A stretch of 64,000 nt of DNA from Anaeramoeba flamelloides. Its lineage: Eukaryota > Metamonada > Anaeramoebidae. Both the position numbers and the translations under genes were made by a program. A model generated the notes under the pieces. That model searched no databases and had not been told where the DNA came from. It saw only the letters and a program-made list of their open reading frames with translations. This document shows, in pieces, positions 24,680 to 37,328 of the stretch (positions are counted from its first letter, which is position 1; each line of letters opens with the position of its first letter). The stretch is taken from assembly GCA_027625915.1 (NCBI GenBank), contig JANTQA010000026.1:3162001-3226000 (forward strand). Direction: 5' to 3'.

Positions 24680-25866
24680 AGATACCCAGCCAAAAAAAAT
24701 TAATTTCAGTTTTTTAAAAGAATCGGCCAAATTAAATATTGTTTAGAAATAAGAGAAATTATAAATTTCGATGAGAGTTGATATTCATCAAAGAAATACC
24801 TGAACAAACTATAAATTTCGAAAAAAATAAAATGTTAAATTTATTTTTGGTTCTCTTTCATTGGAACGTATCGTGAAACATTTCTTAATTTCTTTTGAAA
24901 ATTAAAATTGTATAAATAATAAGTATCTTTAATAGTAACCGTATGAATTTGTAAAAATACATTACAAAGCCTCACTTTTCTCAACGATAATTTGGAGTTC
25001 TAAATCTTTTTCTTTTCAAATTGACTTTTTACAAAAAAGAAAAAAAGAAAAGAAGAAAATCAAAAAAAACTTTGAATAGATTCTGCAAAAAAGAAAAACA
25101 AAAATTTGAAAAAATGATCTGATCTAGAACTTCAAAATTTTATTTTGAAAAGATTAATGGATTAAACTTGAATATATATTCTATTTCTTCAATACAAGTG
25201 GATCTCTTGACTGAAAAAGAGTTTAATTAAAACAAGTTCTAATTTGTGATAATAGTGAATAATTTTCACAATTCTAATAACAATTTTTTATTCCTTTTAC
25301 CTCCTCCAAACACCTACAACCAATAATTAAAAAGGAAAGAAACTCAAATAATGTTCCTTGTCTTGAAATGGAATGAATATTTGGTCACTGTTGCTTTTTT
25401 GTTGTGGTGTTTTGTATATCTAACTATTTGTAATTTCATAGACTTTTAATTCAAAGAATATTATCTGAAAAATCACTGTTTTGAAAATTTCGCTACGTGA
25501 CTTATTTCAAAAAAGCCAATAATTTGTGGAAGTTTGTGTTGGTTCTCCAAACTTTGCTTAATTCAAAAAAACACAAATAAAAAACTTTACATAATTCCAA
25601 AGGACAAACATAAAAAAGATTTTTCTTACTTTAAAAACTTTTCCAATTATTCAAAACAAAAAAACATTGATATTTTTTTCTCTCAATTTCTTATTAAATC
25701 TAATAAAAAAAACTAGATGATGGATAACTTTGATAAATGAATTATAATTGGTTGGACAATAAAGAAAACCCAAACCCTATTTGTCAAGTGGTAGAAAAAT
25801 TATTTCGACAAATTTAAATTTCATTTTTTCCAAGAAAACGTTTTTTTGTTTAGATTCATTTGATTA
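24680..25866. other. Intergenic region upstream of the ankyrin-RasGEF gene
   Basis: AT-rich, with no supported gene. One short frame at 25534-25716 is Lys/Asn-rich without a motif. Presumably holds the promoter of the plus-strand gene that starts at 25867. I see no specific element. Confidence 0.5.
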
Positions 25867-28800
25867 ATGAGCAAAAGAAAACAAAAGAAAAATCGAAAAC
25901 AACAATTAAACCCATTGCTATGGTATTTGTGCATTGTTGGTGATGACAAAAGGTTATCTCTTTTGCTTGCTTCGGTAAACGCAAAAAAAGAGAATTTGTT
26001 ACATTCAAAATCGCCAACTGGTGATACTGGTCTTCACTATTGTGTTTCAGGAGTGAAGCCACATTTTAAATGTTTGTATTTAATGTTGTCGTATCGATCA
26101 AATCCAAACACCAAAAATAAAATGGATTTCTCCCCTCTTCACATCGCCTGTGCTAAAGGCTTTACAAAGTGTGTTTCTGAATTATTAGAAAACGGATCAG
26201 ATCCTGATCTTGTCACTAAGCAAGGTAAATTGTTTTCTTTTTCGACAAAAAAAATAAAAAGAGGCAAGAAAAAATTTTTTCAACATTCTATTTTTTTTTT
26301 GAATAATCAATTTTCAAAATTGTTTCAAAGGGTATCGTCCAATTCATTATGCAACTATGGGTGGCCATATAGAATGTGTTGAGTTACTGATAAAAAAAAA
26401 ATCAAAATTGACTGTACGTTTTTTTGTTTCTTGCAAATTTTTTTTTAACAAATCGAAAAAATGTTCACTTCTTTTAAGAATTCGTTTTCTCTTCAAACAA
26501 TAATTAAAAATAAAAAACAAAAGACACAAAACGACAAAATGTCTCTTTTAATGCTAGCGGCTAAATACGGTTTTTCGCAACTAGTTGTGCTATTAATTAA
26601 AAGTGGGTGTGGTGTTAATTTCCAATCCTTTGATGGCACAACAGCATTACATATTGCTGCCGAAAATGGGCATAACAAATGCTGTAAATTGCTTATTGAG
26701 AATGGTGCGAATGTTCATTCTTTAAATGTACGGTACCACACCCCTTTACATTTAGCAACAAAGAAACAACACCTCACAACTGTAAAGTAAGTTTTCTAGT
26801 AAACATTAAAATCTTCTTCATTTTTCAAAATATTAAACCAACTGAAATTTGTTTCTTTTTTTTGATCTTTAGACTGCTCATTCAATATGGTTCAGATCTC
26901 AATTCAAGAGATAGGAATTTGGAAACACCATTACACATTTCTGTTCGCAGTTCTAACTTAAAATTATCACAAATTTTATTAGACTCGCGAGCAATTCCTC
27001 ATTTAAAAAATTTTAAAGGACAAACTGTAAGTAACCTGAAGTTTTCTCTTTTCTTTTTTCTTTTCCTTTTCGTTTTCCTTTTCTTTTTCCTTTTCGTTTT
27101 TTCTTTTTCTAGTTTATTCTTAATTCTTATTTTTTTACTTCAAAAAACTTACATAAAGCTAACTTATTTGAAATAAATTTCGCAAATTCAAATACTCCCA
27201 ATTACCATTTTTACCAAAAAGTATCCAGTTTCCCAACTCCGTAATTGTTTAATGCCCACTAATTTGTTTTTTTCTACATTAAAATTGTACTGGTGTTCGG
27301 AATTTAAATAGAAATAGCTTGATCCGATTTTCTTTTTATCAATTCTTCAAAATATGACTTTCCCTTAGATTTCTTAATTTACCCAAAATATCCCAATACA
27401 TGGAGAATATATATCTTAAAAAGGTACCAAACAAATAGAAATAAACAAGAGATCACAATCATTTTCTTTGAAATTTAGTAGAAAAGACAAAAAAGGAAAT
27501 GATAAGTAAACTTAAAAATTGTTTCCAATTTATTATTCAAATACCAGTATTGTCTATATCAGCAATAGAAAAAATTATCTCACTAACCACAATTATTTTG
27601 TGATTTTTTTTACTTTTTGAATCTTTTTATTTACAAAAAGTTGGTGTGTTTGTTGTGTTAGTGTAATATTTTTTCGAAAAAAAGGTACATATAACTTATG
27701 CTAATATACAGTCTTTTTCCAATTAAAAAAAAAAGGCAAATTTTTTGTTTCAATTTCCAAAAATCCTGTTTCTACTCAATTCCTTATAAAAAAAACATTT
27801 CATAACAATCACATAATACCTTTATAACAAAAATCTTATTTATTGTATGGTTTTTTTAATAAAAAAATTAACCTAACCTGTTTGTTAGCAAGGAGGAGAA
27901 AGAAAAAAAAAAAAAAACATTTTATCAATTTAATTAAAAGTAAAGATTGTCTTGCTTTATTTTGACTCTTGCTTATTAAACTTTTGAACAAAAAAATAAA
28001 TTTTTTTGAAATTAGAATTTAACAGTATAAATCCAAGCCTTTAAACAAAATATCCAAAATATTGTTTCGTAACAAGGAGGAGAAAGAAAAAAAAAAAAAA
28101 AAAAAACATTTTAACAATTTAATTAAAAGTAAAGATTGTCTTGCTTTATTTTGACTCTTGCTTATTGAGCTTTTGAGCAAAAAATAAATTTCTGAAATTA
28201 AAATTTATCAATATATCTTTAAAATCTATTTCTGATTTTTTTTATTGTTTTTTTCAAAAAGAAATGATTTAAATTATTTTATTTCTAGTTAGTTTGGTTA
28301 AACGAATTAGTTTTTTTCTTTGTTGTTTCAAAAATCAAAGAATAAAGAAAAATTAATTTTACAAACTTATTTTTTAGATGAAATAAAGTGAAGATTCGAA
28401 CCTCCAATGTTAAAATAATCTTATTATTTGGTTACATTTAAAGTGAAAAATTGAAATAAAATTTAATTATTTCAATGAAAGAATGGTGTTTTTGGTACAT
28501 ACTTGAGGATTTTGTTTAATATGTCCTTACAATCTAAAAAACACTCAAAATTTTATTAGTTGAAATAATTTTTATAATAATAATAATTTAATTCAATTTT
28601 AAACCATTCATCAAAAAGACACTTTCTTAAGGATTATATAAATTTTAAGTTCAGAGTCCATTGAAATACAATATATTAATATATACCCCCCCCCCCCCTT
28701 TAAAAGTCAGTGAATTAAAGATAAGTCAAAATATTGCATTTTTTTTTGATTTTAGATAATATTAAATGAAAACATTTATTGATCAAAATTTATGGGAAAT

Positions 28801-31102
28801 TCTCGAAAAATTCAAGGCAAAAATTTAAGTTGGCTTTGTTTACACATTCTGAAAAAGGCACTTCACTTTATTTTTGAAGTATATTTATCCACTTACACTT
28901 TACACTATAATACTTAAAAAGAAAAGAGACGGAAAAACGAACTAACGAAATTTTGATTTTGGAAACTTTTGAGAGATGTTTTGGATTTGAAAACTAGAAA
29001 AAAACAAATATTGGATTTGGAAAGGATTACAAATTAGAGGTGTCATTTTTTCTTCAAGAATCTGCTTTGTGGTTGATATAGTTTCCAAAACAAAAAAAGT
29101 TATTTTTTACTATTTTTTTTTTCTGACTCCAACATTTTTTTTTGAATTTTAGATCTCTCAATAGATTTATTTTCCCCTTAATCCTTAAAACCGAAAACTA
29201 TTTTCAATCCAACTTCAAAAACGTTCAATAAAAATTAAATTTTTGATAATAATGGGTTGAAAAAACACTAAGGAAAGCAACAACTTCAATAAATTTTGCA
29301 AATTCAGAAAGATCCACCCAGGTATCATTCCAAAATCTTTCTATATTGTCAATCTCGACAATAAAACCAATTTTAAAATTGGACAGCTACTCGAAAGGAA
29401 TTCTAAAGTTTTGTGTTTGGAATGGCATTCCAAAAAAAGTATCAATATATTTCTAAAAGCATGTTTATAAAGGAATAGGTAATAAGTAACTCAAATCACA
29501 GCCCAATGAAAAAAAAATATGATCTTCATAAATATTCCAATATTTTTACTACTATTAACAGGATTACAATAATGAAATAAACAAAAAAAAATCCGGAATT
29601 TAAAATGAAAAAGCACAGGAATTTATTCATCTCAAAAAGAACTGAACGTAAAAACCGAAAGAAAAACTCAAAAAAATCTAAATTAAAAAAAAAAATCCAA
29701 AAAACGCAATAAAATATTAAAATTCACAAAAATAAAAATAATATAATCCATTGAATAAAACAATAGCCACTTCATTTAGCAGCAAACAATGGTGATACTA
29801 ATTTATTTATATTACTTGTTGATCGAGAAGCAAATTTATTTGAACCAGATAATTCAGGAAATGGGCCTTATAATTACTTATTAAAAAGGGGGCATAATGA
29901 TTTACTTTTGATTGCATTTGATGTATGTTTAATTAATGCCGCATTTTTCAATTTTCAAGATATAGTCGAAAAGCTATTAAACATGGGAGCTGATCCTAAT
30001 GGATCCAATTTTTGTTCATATATCAAAAAGCAAATGCAATCCACGTTGACAACAAAAAATACGCAGATGCAGAACAAAAATAAAGGGAATTTGTCTTCGC
30101 ATGTTAAAAAATCTAGCCCCTTGGCATTTCCTGATCAAAATTTAAATGAAACCAACTCGGATAACAGCAACGTCAATAATCACAATAATGAAACTAGTCT
30201 CAATATGGATGATTATAATGAAAAGGGGACAGAAAAAATAAACGATTTTAGTTTTTTAAATAATAGATTTTCAAATTCAATTGTATCTTCAATTTTTGGA
30301 CAAAATATCCAAATTACAGAAAAACTGATTGCTTGCTTAGGGAATATCAATACATTGGATTTATTTACAGGCGATACTTGTCTTCATAAGGCAGTCATGA
30401 CGAACAATATCAGAATAATCAAATTTTGTTTAGAAAGGGGTGTTGAACAATTTAATAAGAATAAAGCCGGATTGACTGCAAAGCAATTAGCCAACAAATT
30501 AAGTTTAACAAAATGTAATAAATATCTGCACCAAGCAGAAGAGATTTATATAAATTTATTACCAGGTGACAAGACACCCAGAGTGATATGTGGGACAACT
30601 GATCGAGCCATTGAAAGGTTTTTAATAAATCAAGAATTTGATTCCAAATTTTGCTATTACTTTTTATTTATGCATAGATATTTTTGTGATACAGAAAATT
30701 TAATTCAGCTCTTTATTGATTTATTTTTGAATACAAAGGAATTTATTGAAAATTGTTTATATTTTTTTTTAAAAACAAAGAATAAAATCAACTTTGTTCG
30801 ATCAAGAATTATAAAAATTTTCCAGCTCTGGATTGAAAAAATTCATACTGATTTCATTCAAGATAAAGAAAAAATAAAAAATTTATTAATCCCTTTTTTA
30901 AATAGTAATTTAAAAAATTATGAAAATATGATAAAGCCTATTTTAGATAATTATAAATTAGCAAATATCCCTTTTAAAAAAGAAGTATCAAAATCTTTAG
31001 GCAATTTTGATACTGTAAATTTATTTATCGAAAATACAATGATGAACAAGAAATTGGCTAAAAAATCGAACAAAAAAGAAGAAAACGATAATGATAATAA
31101 TA

Positions 31103-31137
<35 letters not shown>

Positions 31138-32223
31138 GATGATAATGATATTGTAAATGAAGTTGACACCAGCAAAAAAGAACAAAATGGAAATGAAGAA
31201 AATGAAGAAAAAGAAAATGATGATGATCAAGTTATTGATGGTAATGGAAAGAAAGAAGAAAAAAAAGATAATAAAAAACCAAAATCAAAAGGTAATAATA
31301 AAAAAATGAAAAGATCAAAACCAAAAAAATCTAAAAAAAAAATTACAAAACAAAGCAATTACTCTAAATCGTCCAAATTTTATGCAACATTAGGGCACAT
31401 TACAAATATTAAGCAATTACAATCTTTAGAGAAACAACTAGATTCAAGACCAAAAAGTTTAATTACTAATAGCATGAGGAAAAAAATTGCAAAAAAAAAG
31501 AAAAATATGGATTTTTTAATGGAAATTAATCCATTGGAACTCGCTAGGCAAATATCCTTGATCGAGTTTAAATACTATTCAAAAATAGGCATTATTGAAT
31601 TTAAAAATTGGACCTTAGTTAGCCAAAAGATCGAAAATAAAAAGCAATTTCCCAATTTTTATAAATATGATCAACATTCACATTGCTTTATACATTGGAT
31701 CATCTATCAAGTGGTAAAGGAAAAAAAAAAATCAAAAAGAATAAAAAGACTAATAAGATTAATCGAGATTGCAAAGCATTTACGAGAATTAAAAAACTTT
31801 TCGACATTGATCCAAATCCTCGAAGCGTTTACTCATACGCCACTAGCTCGGCTTATCGACACTTGGAATAAGATTGGTAAATATTCAAAAATATTAAATG
31901 ATTTGAAAAAGGAAGTCGTTGAGCTGCTTTTACAGTCGCAATATAAAGCTTTCTTTTTACAAACACCCCCCCCCTGTATACCCCACCTCGAAAATTTCTT
32001 AGACGATCTCATTGATCTCGATTTAAAAAATAAAACGAAAATTGGTAAAATAATACATTTTGATAACTATCGAAGACAATTCGAATTGCTAGAATTAGTC
32101 AAAAAATTCCAATCAACACCTTATAATTTTGAGCCAATTAAAGAAATTCAAAAGGAATTTGATAAAATTAAATTGGTTCCTTTTAAGAGATTATCAACAC
32201 TATCTTTCATGTGTAAGAAATAA
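25867..32223 (+). CDS. Ankyrin-repeat RasGEF protein, five exons
   Basis: Exons are 25867-26224, 26331-26413, 26524-26786, 26873-27026 and 29767-32223, giving about 1104 residues. Donors are GTAAAT, GTACGT, GTAAGT and GTAAGT. The lengths keep frame throughout, and each junction rebuilds an ankyrin repeat (KQ+GYRPIHYA, KLT+TQNDKMSLLMLA, TVK+LLIQYG, KGQT+PLHLAANNG). Residues ~1-340 hold about eight ankyrin repeats, with two more near ~425-520. A RasGEF_N (REM) domain at ~545-680 begins near ICGTTDRAIERFLI. An Asp/Asn then Lys-rich linker at ~720-800 includes a GAT microsatellite. The CDC25-type RasGEF core lies at ~870-1095: NPLELARQISLIEF, LRELKNFSTLIQIL, RLIDTW and PPCIPHLENFLDDL. It should load GTP on a Ras-family GTPase. 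The repeats probably target it to a partner. Confidence 0.93.
27288..27549. mobile_element. MITE, TACTGGTATT family, copy 3 (intronic)
   Basis: The left end TACTGGTGTTCGGAATTTAA is diverged. The right end TTATTCAAATACCAGTA is close to consensus. 262 bp, about 95 bp longer than the two copies at 4.7 and 5.8 kb, so it has extra internal sequence or is a separate subfamily. The intron 27027-29766 contains it whole. Confidence 0.62.
27889..28208. repeat. Direct duplication, about 135-bp unit, inside the intron
   Basis: Units at 27889-28024 and 28073-28208. Both begin AAGGAGGAGAAAG, followed by an A run. They share ACATTTT(A/T)(T/A)CAATTTAATT, then a 45-base block identical in both (AAAAGTAAAGATTGTCTTGC and onward). 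They end in a GAAATTA-A/G-AATTT stretch. High identity suggests a fairly recent event. Confidence 0.85.
28686..28698. repeat. 13-base poly(C) run
   Basis: Thirteen consecutive C bases on the plus strand, in the intron. G/C homopolymers of this length are otherwise absent from the window; A/T runs are common. Confidence 0.95.
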
Positions 32224-35200
32224 CTTTTAAAATTATTTTATTTATTTCATTATATTTAAAATATTTTTTTAATATCTTTTATTTTTTTAACATCTTATAT
32301 TTTTATTTATTTATGATTAAATTTATATTCTAATTACTTTAAAAAGAAAATTTTACTAAACCCAAATAACACTTTAGAATTGATTATCTTTTTTTTTTAT
32401 TTTTTTTTTTTTTTAGTTTTTTCACTTTTTATTTGAATTTTATCGTTGTTTGCTTTTTTTTTTTATTCAAATTTAAAGACTTGTTTTCCTTTTTTTTTTT
32501 AAGAAACAATTCTAATTTTTTTGGAAAAAAAATATAAAGATTACCCTTATAAAAATATTATTTTTATAATATGTGTTAAACACTGTTTTTAGAGAAGATT
32601 ATTTTTTTGTAACAAGCTTATGTAACATTACGATATCCGAGAAAACTCTGGTATAGTATATGAAATAAATTGAACTTGGTGTAAATTTTGCCTATTTACA
32701 TTCATTTAATGAAAAAATATATTTTTTTTACATTCGAAACACTATTTTATCTTCTGTTTCAGAATAATTCAGAACGTTTTTAATAAAAATTTCAAGAAAG
32801 AAACAGTTTTATTGTATTTTCTTCACAATAAAAAATATATAAAAGTGGTTTTATAAATATCGATTAATTAATTTTCTAAAAATATTTTTTAAAGCTGAGA
32901 AAGAAAAATAAAACAAAATTTTTGGTGTTATGAGAAGAATAAATAACCATTATGAAAAATATTTTCAAATAAAAGAAAAATTTATTTATGTAATTTTTTT
33001 TTGTTAACATAAACTTTTGATATGTAAAATTTTAAGTAAATTATTTTTAGTAATAATTGAGAATAAAGAGATAATTCAAAAAAAAAGTTTAAGATCGTAT
33101 TAGAGTTACTGACGAAAAAATTGGGAAATTAGAGAGTTTTAAAACAAACTTGTAGAATCTGGATGATCCTATTTTCAACTCTAATTCAGCAAAATTGGAA
33201 GTTTTTTACTAATTACTTTTAACTTGAAAATTTATATTGAAAGTTAGTTTAGGATACTTGAACGAATTTTTTATTAATTTTTTTAATAGACAATAATAAG
33301 TTTTGATAATATAGTTAAATTTTAAATAATTTGAACCAAAATTTTGATTCTTGAAAAAAGGTATTTTTAAATTAATTTAAATACAAGAATGTTCTCATTG
33401 ATCTACAATTCTAGATAATAAATATAATTCTAATAGTGATAAATTTTAGTATTTAAAAATCATTTCGATGTTTTAAAAACATTATAATAGTATTTTTATA
33501 TTGTAACTATAGATATTGTTATTGTAAAAAAATTGTCATGAAATAGGGGATTCAGAATAAAAAAATTGATTTTAAATTTGCACTTTTTTTATGAAAAATC
33601 ATTCAATTGTTTTTGATTTAAATTTTATTTGAATTTTAAAATCAAAAAAATCCATAAATTAACAATATTTTGACTTTAATTTAACCTTGATATTCTTTAA
33701 ATCTGTTTTATTGATCTAGTTATTGTATTTTAATACTTCAGGGTATGAAATATCGTAGTTCTTAAATAATTAGCTATTATAAAAATGGAGATAATTTTTG
33801 TAAAAAAATATTTTACAGCTGTGTAAATAGTTCGCGTTTAGTTGAACCATAATGAAAATGTTACTCTTGTTACATACATTGAATCTCTGAGAAATAAAAT
33901 AAAATAAAAAACAATAAAATAGTAAAAACATTTAAAAAAAAAATTGGTTCTTTAAAAATTGATTATAAAAGAATTGGGGTTAGTATTGAAATATAAAAAT
34001 TTAAATTTTAAAACAAAAAAATTAAAAATTTACATTTTGTTGATTTTTACAAAAATAAAATCGTTTTATTTCAGATAATTTGTAAATTATGATAATATTT
34101 TTTCAACAACGGTTTTTTAAATTTTTAAAATTTATCCATTAATCAAAGATTTAATCTCAAAAATCAATTTAAAATTAAAACAATATATTTCTTCCTATAT
34201 CCAAATACCCAAATCAAAAAAAAAAAAACATTTGTTAAATTTTGGGAATGGATTAAATGTTGTCGAAATGGGTTGTATGTACCTTTAAAGTCGAATATAT
34301 TTTAAAGTCTGGATTATATTACAAAAAATAGGACTAGAGGCGTAGATTTTGAAGTGTCGTAATTGAAAAAAAATTATGAATCAAAAAAAAAAATTTCAAT
34401 ATAGTCTTCTTTATCGAAAGAATCCATCAAAATTACTATATTACAATATAGATTATTACAGAACAACAAAAGAATGAATAAAATTAAATTAAACTGATAT
34501 TTACTTAAAGAAAAATTAATGTGTTACCACAAAATTAAATCGTAAAAAAACTAAAAGATAAGAAAAGATTAATTTTTTTACTTTTTTTATATGGATTTTT
34601 ATAATCGAGCATCCTTTCAAACTTTTTTTTTATTAAAATATTAACTTTTATCAAGTAGAAGTCCCAGATTAAAGTAATTTGTAATTGTGTTTAAATTAAA
34701 ATGGTGGTTCAAATCGCTGGAAAAAATAGATTTATAAAGGAGTAATATTATTTGATCCCATCAATTATACTGATCCTTGTATTAGTAAAAAACTCAACAA
34801 TTTCTGAAAAAAATCTGCATTTTGAGACAAATATTCAAGTTGAATTATCAATTTTCAGACTTCTTCAAGAAATTGTAAAATATCTTTCTTATATTTGTCA
34901 CAAAATAATGATTAGTTGCTAAAAAATTCAATGTTTTTAAAAAATTAAATAATTAATCAATAGATATTTTTGACAAATTATTTCGCAAATGTTGGAAATA
35001 ATTTGATGTTACAATTATCTTTATAAAAAAAAAACAAATTTAATCAGTCTGTGAGTTTTTATGTTGATCGTTATTGAGTTAATATTTGAAATTAAAAAAT
35101 AAATAAATAGTTTGTTTTGGAAGTTCTAAATATGAATTATTCTAAATATTGAATATTATTTTTTGAGTTTCTATTTTTAGATTTGGAAAAGGGACAAAAA

Positions 35201-37328
35201 AAAAAAATTAAAATGAAAATTTTTCATTATGATCAGCAGTGATAAATCAAATAATTTATTGTACAATAATTTTTAATAATAGATCTTTTAAAGTCACAGA
35301 AATACTTTGAAGGGATGTACACTAATACCATTTACACACAATTATTACATACCTTGGTTTCTAGAAGAATTCAAGGTGAATCTAATCCCTTAGCAATATT
35401 TAATTTTTAAATACCTACAAGTAAATTTTTATTCAAGAATTTTTAAGTTCAAGTCTCCTCTTGTGTATTAAGAAAATCAATGGTAGTCACACTGACCTTG
35501 ATATTTTTTTTTCTTGGATATTCGTTCATTTTTCACAAAGATTTTTTTGGTTTTGTTTAGAGATCAAAAAGAAAATAAACAATTTAAAAGGGGTTTCTTC
35601 AATTTTAAACCTAAATCCACACTCAAGGAGGGGGTATTTTTTAAAAATAAAATGAAATCCTGTTCAAGATCTTTGAATTTTTTTTTTTGAAATTTCTGTT
35701 TTGGGTTCAAAAATGGTTGAGTTAACCTCATCTAAACAAATTTATTAGTTTGGGTTTATTTTATGAAATCCACAATTTGGCTCTTTCCAATATAAAACTA
35801 AAAATAGTAACATATTATTTTTATTATCAATTAATTAATTCTTGAAAATGATCAAACATTTTTTTAGTCATTTTGGAAAGTCTTATTTGTGAAAAAAAAT
35901 TTTTTCTTTTGTTATTATTTTTAATGATTTATCTTTCAATTCAAATCTCAACTATAAAACTAATTGGGATATAGGTGATGTAATAAAAAGAATTAAATCG
36001 AAGTAAAACAAAAGTTTATTAATTATGAGATCCATTATAAAAAAATTTTTTCTTCTTTAATGTTTTGAAAAAGTTGTTTTCAGATTTTCAAAAAATAAAA
36101 AAAAATTACAAAATAATTACGAAAATTTATTTAATAACTCATTTGGTATTATTCACGAGAATCATTATAACAATTTAAATCATTTCTGTCAGAAAAAAAG
36201 TGATTTTGAATTTATTAGGATAAAATTACTCAATTCCCAAATATCTTGAAATAATTTCATTTTGAAAAATCGAATTTTATCTTGGAGCAAAAACACAATT
36301 CCTTGGAAAAATTTGTAAATGACTTTAAAAGTTTAAATAGTTATAACTATCCTTCTGAAAGGAAGATCAATATTTTTCAATAGGTCGAATAAATTATTTT
36401 TTTTTGTTTAACCAAAAGAATTATCTCAAAATTGAAAAAAACTCTTTAGATTAATATCTCTGGTAAAAAAGACTTGGTATTATGTAATAATGATGAAAAT
36501 GGGAATAAACAATGTAAAAAACTTTTTTAATGCAAGAAATAAAACGAATTTAAAGTTTACAATTCCTGAAATTTGAAAATAGATTATCTTGTATTGGGTG
36601 TGGGCAACTTGTTAATTTGGTTATTAGCTGATCGATCTTGGACTTGGTATGGGTTTTAATAGTTGTTTAAAAAGGCAATTTTTTTCAATTTATTTTTTTT
36701 TTTTCCGAAATCCGAATTTAAAAGTGTAAGACTAATATATTGGATTATTAAGTTATAAAAAAATGTGGTTTGTGAGTTTTGATTGAAATTTTTAATTAGC
36801 TTTGGTTCTATTTGGAGCTTTTCAAAAATTTATTTTTTTTTCTTAGTTAGTTAATTTAGTAAAAGGAACCTAATAAAAATATCAATCAGCAAACAGCAAA
36901 AATCAGAATTCATTCTTAAATACCTACCAGCCTATTAATCTTAGAATCTTCAATTTGGATTTCGGAAAAAAAAAAATAAATTGAAAAAAATTGCCTTTTT
37001 AAACAACTATTAAAACCCATACCAAGTCCAAGATCGATCAGCTAATAACCAAATTAACAAGTTTCCCACTCCCAGAAACAAGACAATCTATTTTTTCAAA
37101 TTTCAGGGATTGTAAACCTTAAAGGTTTTCTTGTTCATAGAAAAAAGGTAAAAAAAAAATTTATCTCACTCAAAAAATATTCTTTTCAAGGTTTCTTAGT
37201 CGATCAGACTTTTTAGATACTCGACATCAACAAAATTTATTAGCAGAGAATGTCACCAACAACATACATTCTTAAATTTTACCATGTCGTCGAGTATTGA
37301 TCCCTTAAAATTCTTATTATTTTTTTGT
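32224..37328. other. Desert between convergent genes
   Basis: 5.1 kb between the 3' ends of the RasGEF gene (plus) and the SGNH gene (minus). I see no supported gene. 32224-36550 is featureless A/T sequence with many homopolymers. 36551-37121 is a large foldback. The small frame at 35461-35655 has no motif. Confidence 0.55.
36551..37121. repeat. Large foldback (inverted repeat, ~0.57 kb)
   Basis: Arms of at least 165 bp, about 36551-36720 and 36950-37121, with imperfect continuation into the ~230-bp centre. The most exact part includes GCTGATCGATCTTGGACTTG on the left, with its reverse complement on the right near 37023-37045. The block TTAATAGTTGTTTAAAAAGG also pairs. The outer ends contain TTTACAATTCCTGAAATTTG, paired with CAAATTTCAGGGATTGTAAA. 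No coding capacity. Could be a non-autonomous foldback element or an inverted duplication. Confidence 0.82.

Larger units (their letters stand above)
27027..29766 (+). other. Giant intron of the ankyrin-RasGEF gene (2.7 kb)
   Basis: GTAAGT donor at 27027 and AATAG acceptor ending at 29766. Phase 0 on both sides, and the join completes the ankyrin motif GQTPLHLAANNG. The three other introns of this gene are 106, 110 and 86 bp. The intron starts with a pyrimidine-rich tract. It then carries a MITE, a direct duplication and a 13-base C run. No coding exon is seen inside. Confidence 0.85.

Noticed and set aside
28390-28412. GATTCGAACC, resembling a tRNA B box on the minus strand
   Set aside because: No matching A box, D or anticodon arm at the right distance, and the acceptor halves do not pair.
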